From assembly GCF_963666545.1 (NCBI RefSeq), contig NZ_OY762899.1:4344365-4408364 (forward strand): a stretch of DNA of 64,000 nucleotides, written 5' to 3'. This document shows positions 62,081 through 64,000 of the stretch, one piece after another. Source of the DNA: an uncultured Bacteroides sp. (GTDB lineage Bacteria > Bacteroidota > Bacteroidia > Bacteroidales > Bacteroidaceae). The notes below the pieces were generated by a model, which saw only the letters and a program-made list of their open reading frames with translations, was not told the origin of the DNA and did not search any database. Each line of letters begins with the position of its first letter. The first letter of the stretch is position 1. A program made the position numbers and the translations under genes.

Positions 62081-63232
62081 TTATTCTACCGTTTTTTTCA
62101 ATTCTGAGAACAAGTCTGTCCAATGTTTCATGACGATATCCGGTTTATAGCGGCTGATGTTGCTTTTGGCTCTGTTGCCCATTTCTCTTCTGACATCTTC
62201 GTTCTCTATGAGATAACATATCTTTTCGGCCATTTCGGTCGTATTGCTATTTTCTACTAATAATCCGTCATTGCCATCACTGATGATGTCTGCAGGGCCG
62301 TATGGACAATTAAATGACACACAAGGCACTCCGCACGCCATCGCCTCTGCTAGCACCATTCCGAATCCTTCAAAGCGAGAACTCATTACGTAAATAGAAC
62401 TTGCCAGATATTTATTCATGATATTAATGACAGGTTCGTTCAATCTAAAAGTCTCTTCAAATTTCCTTTCTCTTATTTTATAGACCAAAGCAGTCTTTAG
62501 TATCCCATTCCCATAAATGTCAATACTCCAATCTGGATGTCTTTTATTTACGATACTCCAAGAGTCTATTAAGAGGTCATATCCCTTCTGTTCATCTAGT
62601 CGGCCTACACTAATTATTTTTTTTTCTTTGCAATCACTACCTTCTTCAGGATAAAATGGTAGTGAATTGGGTATAATAGTGGCCTTTTTTACATGCTTCC
62701 ATTGCTCAGCATCATGCGATGTTAGGACTACAAGTGCATCAAAATGAGCAATTGAATTTTCTAACTTTCGTGTCCAAATTTTTGCTACAATTCTATAGGG
62801 TAACCCCCTTGTTTTTAATAAATGTAGGTTCCGTACAAAAGGTTTCGCTATGTGCGCTTCAGCTATTTTTAAACTTCCATCTTTAAGTTTATGAAGAAAG
62901 TCTATATCACGACTGATAGTTGTTATGGTAAAATCCACTTTTAATTCGTTAAGTTTTTGGGATAGTAACTTTTTATATTGCCGTAGAAGTTTTAAATAAA
63001 TAAATGCGCGGATAATAAATGAGTGTTTATACTGTTCGTCAAAATTTACACTAAGATCAATATGTTTAATTTTCTTTGAAAGAGGAAAATATATTGGAGC
63101 ATTGTTCTGGTGAGCAGTGATTATATAAATTTCATATTCACAAATATCTGCTAGATAATTTGCTTTTTCAGTAATTACTCTATCGGCACCACCAACAGTA
63201 TTTAAGGCTGGATATATATATGCTATTTTCAT
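62081..63232 (-). CDS. Glycosyltransferase family 4 (paralogue of the gene at 58721)
   Basis: 383 residues. I-Y-P-A-L-N-T-V-G-G-A-D-R-V-I at the start, S-V-G-R-L-D-E-Q-K-G-Y-D-L-L, S-S-R-F-E-G-F-G-M-V-L-A-E-A-M-A-C-G-V-P, and a C-terminal helix nearly the same as the paralogue's. Directly adjacent (no gap) to its downstream neighbour and one base from the flippase, so tightly co-transcribed. Confidence 0.9.
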   Translation of the reverse strand: MKIAYIYPALNTVGGADRVITEKANYLADICEYEIYIITAHQNNAPIYFPLSKKIKHIDLSVNFDEQYKHSFIIRAFIYLKLLRQYKKLLSQKLNELKVDFTITTISRDIDFLHKLKDGSLKIAEAHIAKPFVRNLHLLKTRGLPYRIVAKIWTRKLENSIAHFDALVVLTSHDAEQWKHVKKATIIPNSLPFYPEEGSDCKEKKIISVGRLDEQKGYDLLIDSWSIVNKRHPDWSIDIYGNGILKTALVYKIRERKFEETFRLNEPVINIMNKYLASSIYVMSSRFEGFGMVLAEAMACGVPCVSFNCPYGPADIISDGNDGLLVENSNTTEMAEKICYLIENEDVRREMGNRAKSNISRYKPDIVMKHWTDLFSELKKTVE

Positions 63233-63233
63233 T

Positions 63234-64000
63234 TTAGGATTTCTTTTTTATCACTCCTTTTATTTTTCCTACTATGTCATACTCTTTGGTGAACTGTATG
63301 TAACATCCAAATATAATAAGAAAAAGAAGACCTTTTACACAAAGGGTGAAAAATATATTCATTCCGTTTACAATTTGGCTGACGGGTAGCAATAGTGCCA
63401 TAAGTAGCAGGCTAATTAAGAGTGGTGAGCGCAGCTGACTGACAAAGGGGATCAGGCTGCGACGCTTGAAGGTGACATGATACATCTGCCAGTAGCACTG
63501 CACGAAGTTGATGGCAAAGGTGATGCAGATGCATGCGGCTAGAGCTTCTAGTGTGCCGAAGAAAAAAATACCGACTAGCATTCCGGCTACGTTGAGTATG
63601 GATGAGAAGAGCCCGCAAATGAAGAGGCTACGCGTGTCTCCGGCGGCCTGAAAGATGGATCCGGAGGAGGATAGCATGATCTGTATGCCCACCGAGAGGC
63701 TGAGTATACGAAATACCGGAACGGATGGCATCCATTGATCACCAAAAATGAGAAGGGTAACCTCTTGGGCGGTGAAGAAGAGCACTACACTTAGCGGCAG
63801 GCCAATGAAGGCGAGGAAGCGGACAATTTTTTCGTAAGATGATGATAGTCGCTCGAGGTCATTCTGGAAGTCGCTCAACACGGGGTGCATCACGGGAGTG
63901 ATCACATATGTGATGTTTTGCAAAGGAAGCATCATCAGGCGATAGGATTTTTCGTAGTATCCCAACGGACTCATGCCCATATATTTACCTATAAGTAGTT
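63234..64000 (-). CDS. Polysaccharide flippase (Wzx/MOP family), 5' part outside window
   Basis: The frame stays open to the window edge (L-L-I-G-K-Y before M-G-M-S-P-L-G-Y-Y), so the gene is cut. Visible part is about 255 residues with repeated membrane helices. The L-G-Y-Y-E-K-S-Y-R-L-M and N-I-T-Y-V-I-T-P-V-M-H-P motifs belong to the MOP-type oligosaccharide flippases that move lipid-linked units across the inner membrane. Supports assignment of the cluster to surface polysaccharide or capsule synthesis. Confidence 0.88.
   Translation of the reverse strand, partial: LLIGKYMGMSPLGYYEKSYRLMMLPLQNITYVITPVMHPVLSDFQNDLERLSSSYEKIVRFLAFIGLPLSVVLFFTAQEVTLLIFGDQWMPSVPVFRILSLSVGIQIMLSSSGSIFQAAGDTRSLFICGLFSSILNVAGMLVGIFFFGTLEALAACICITFAINFVQCYWQMYHVTFKRRSLIPFVSQLRSPLLISLLLMALLLPVSQIVNGMNIFFTLCVKGLLFLIIFGCYIQFTKEYDIVGKIKGVIKKKS

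Overview
The window looks like chromosomal DNA of a Bacteroides-type bacterium (phylum Bacteroidota). Evidence: a hybrid two-component regulator next to secreted pectin-degrading enzymes, a carboxypeptidase-regulatory-domain TonB receptor paired with a lipoprotein, TamL/DUF4296/DUF5112-type proteins typical of the phylum, a long eukaryote-like isoleucyl-tRNA synthetase, and repeated TAnnTTTG -7 promoter elements, three of them at tRNA genes with a TTTG element 18-20 bases upstream. Both the first gene and the last gene run off the window. Names rest on reading motifs by eye; no database search was run.

Layout. 1-7.7 kb: end of a pectin utilisation locus (hybrid regulator, PL1 pectate lyase, beta-helix/glycosidase-like protein). 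7.8-8.7 kb: ECF sigma factor with a very short FecR-like partner. 9.0-20.5 kb: housekeeping block (ileS, TraR/DksA-like protein, lspA, DUF4296 lipoprotein, rRNA/tRNA methyltransferase, TamL, DUF3332, DoxX, prs). 20.7-27.8 kb: a tandem double histidine kinase, its response regulator and an AbgT transporter, with an exact 472-bp tandem duplication across the kinase/regulator junction. 27.9-30.2 kb: tRNA-Arg with a decayed integrase beside it, a flavin oxidoreductase, an orphan HigA antitoxin and tRNA-Pro. 30.5-36.2 kb: redox-flavoured group (EFR1 ferredoxin, SigZ-like sigma factor, MATE exporter, gshAB). 36.5-39.0 kb: MlaE-MlaF-MlaD lipid transport operon. 39.1-42.7 kb: DUF134 regulator with two NifX-like proteins, then a GH2 enzyme. 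42.7-44.4 kb: small accessory island (helicase scrap, DUF3791/DUF3990/XRE cassette) between two copies of one terminator, beside tRNA-Lys. 44.6-51.0 kb: ettA, a decayed copy of its own 3' end, and a TonB receptor/lipoprotein pair. 51.0-54.8 kb: endonuclease/phosphatase-family membrane protein and a multi-PAS hybrid kinase. 54.8-64.0 kb: surface polysaccharide cluster of glycosyltransferases and a flippase, interrupted by a two-gene AAA ATPase plus PD-(D/E)XK-like cassette.

Most interesting points. (1) In the 1484-residue kinase, the first kinase half keeps the ATP-binding boxes but has Asn where the phospho-acceptor His should be. The second half keeps the His but has lost the N, G1 and G2 boxes, so one half may phosphorylate the other before passing phosphate to the regulator. 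(2) The ATPase/nuclease-like pair in the glycosyltransferase cluster and the three-gene DUF3990 cassette by tRNA-Lys are candidate defence or toxin-antitoxin systems. (3) Several short decayed duplications (ettA tail, sigma-factor tail, tRNA-Lys terminator, kinase/regulator junction) show repeated small-scale rearrangement.
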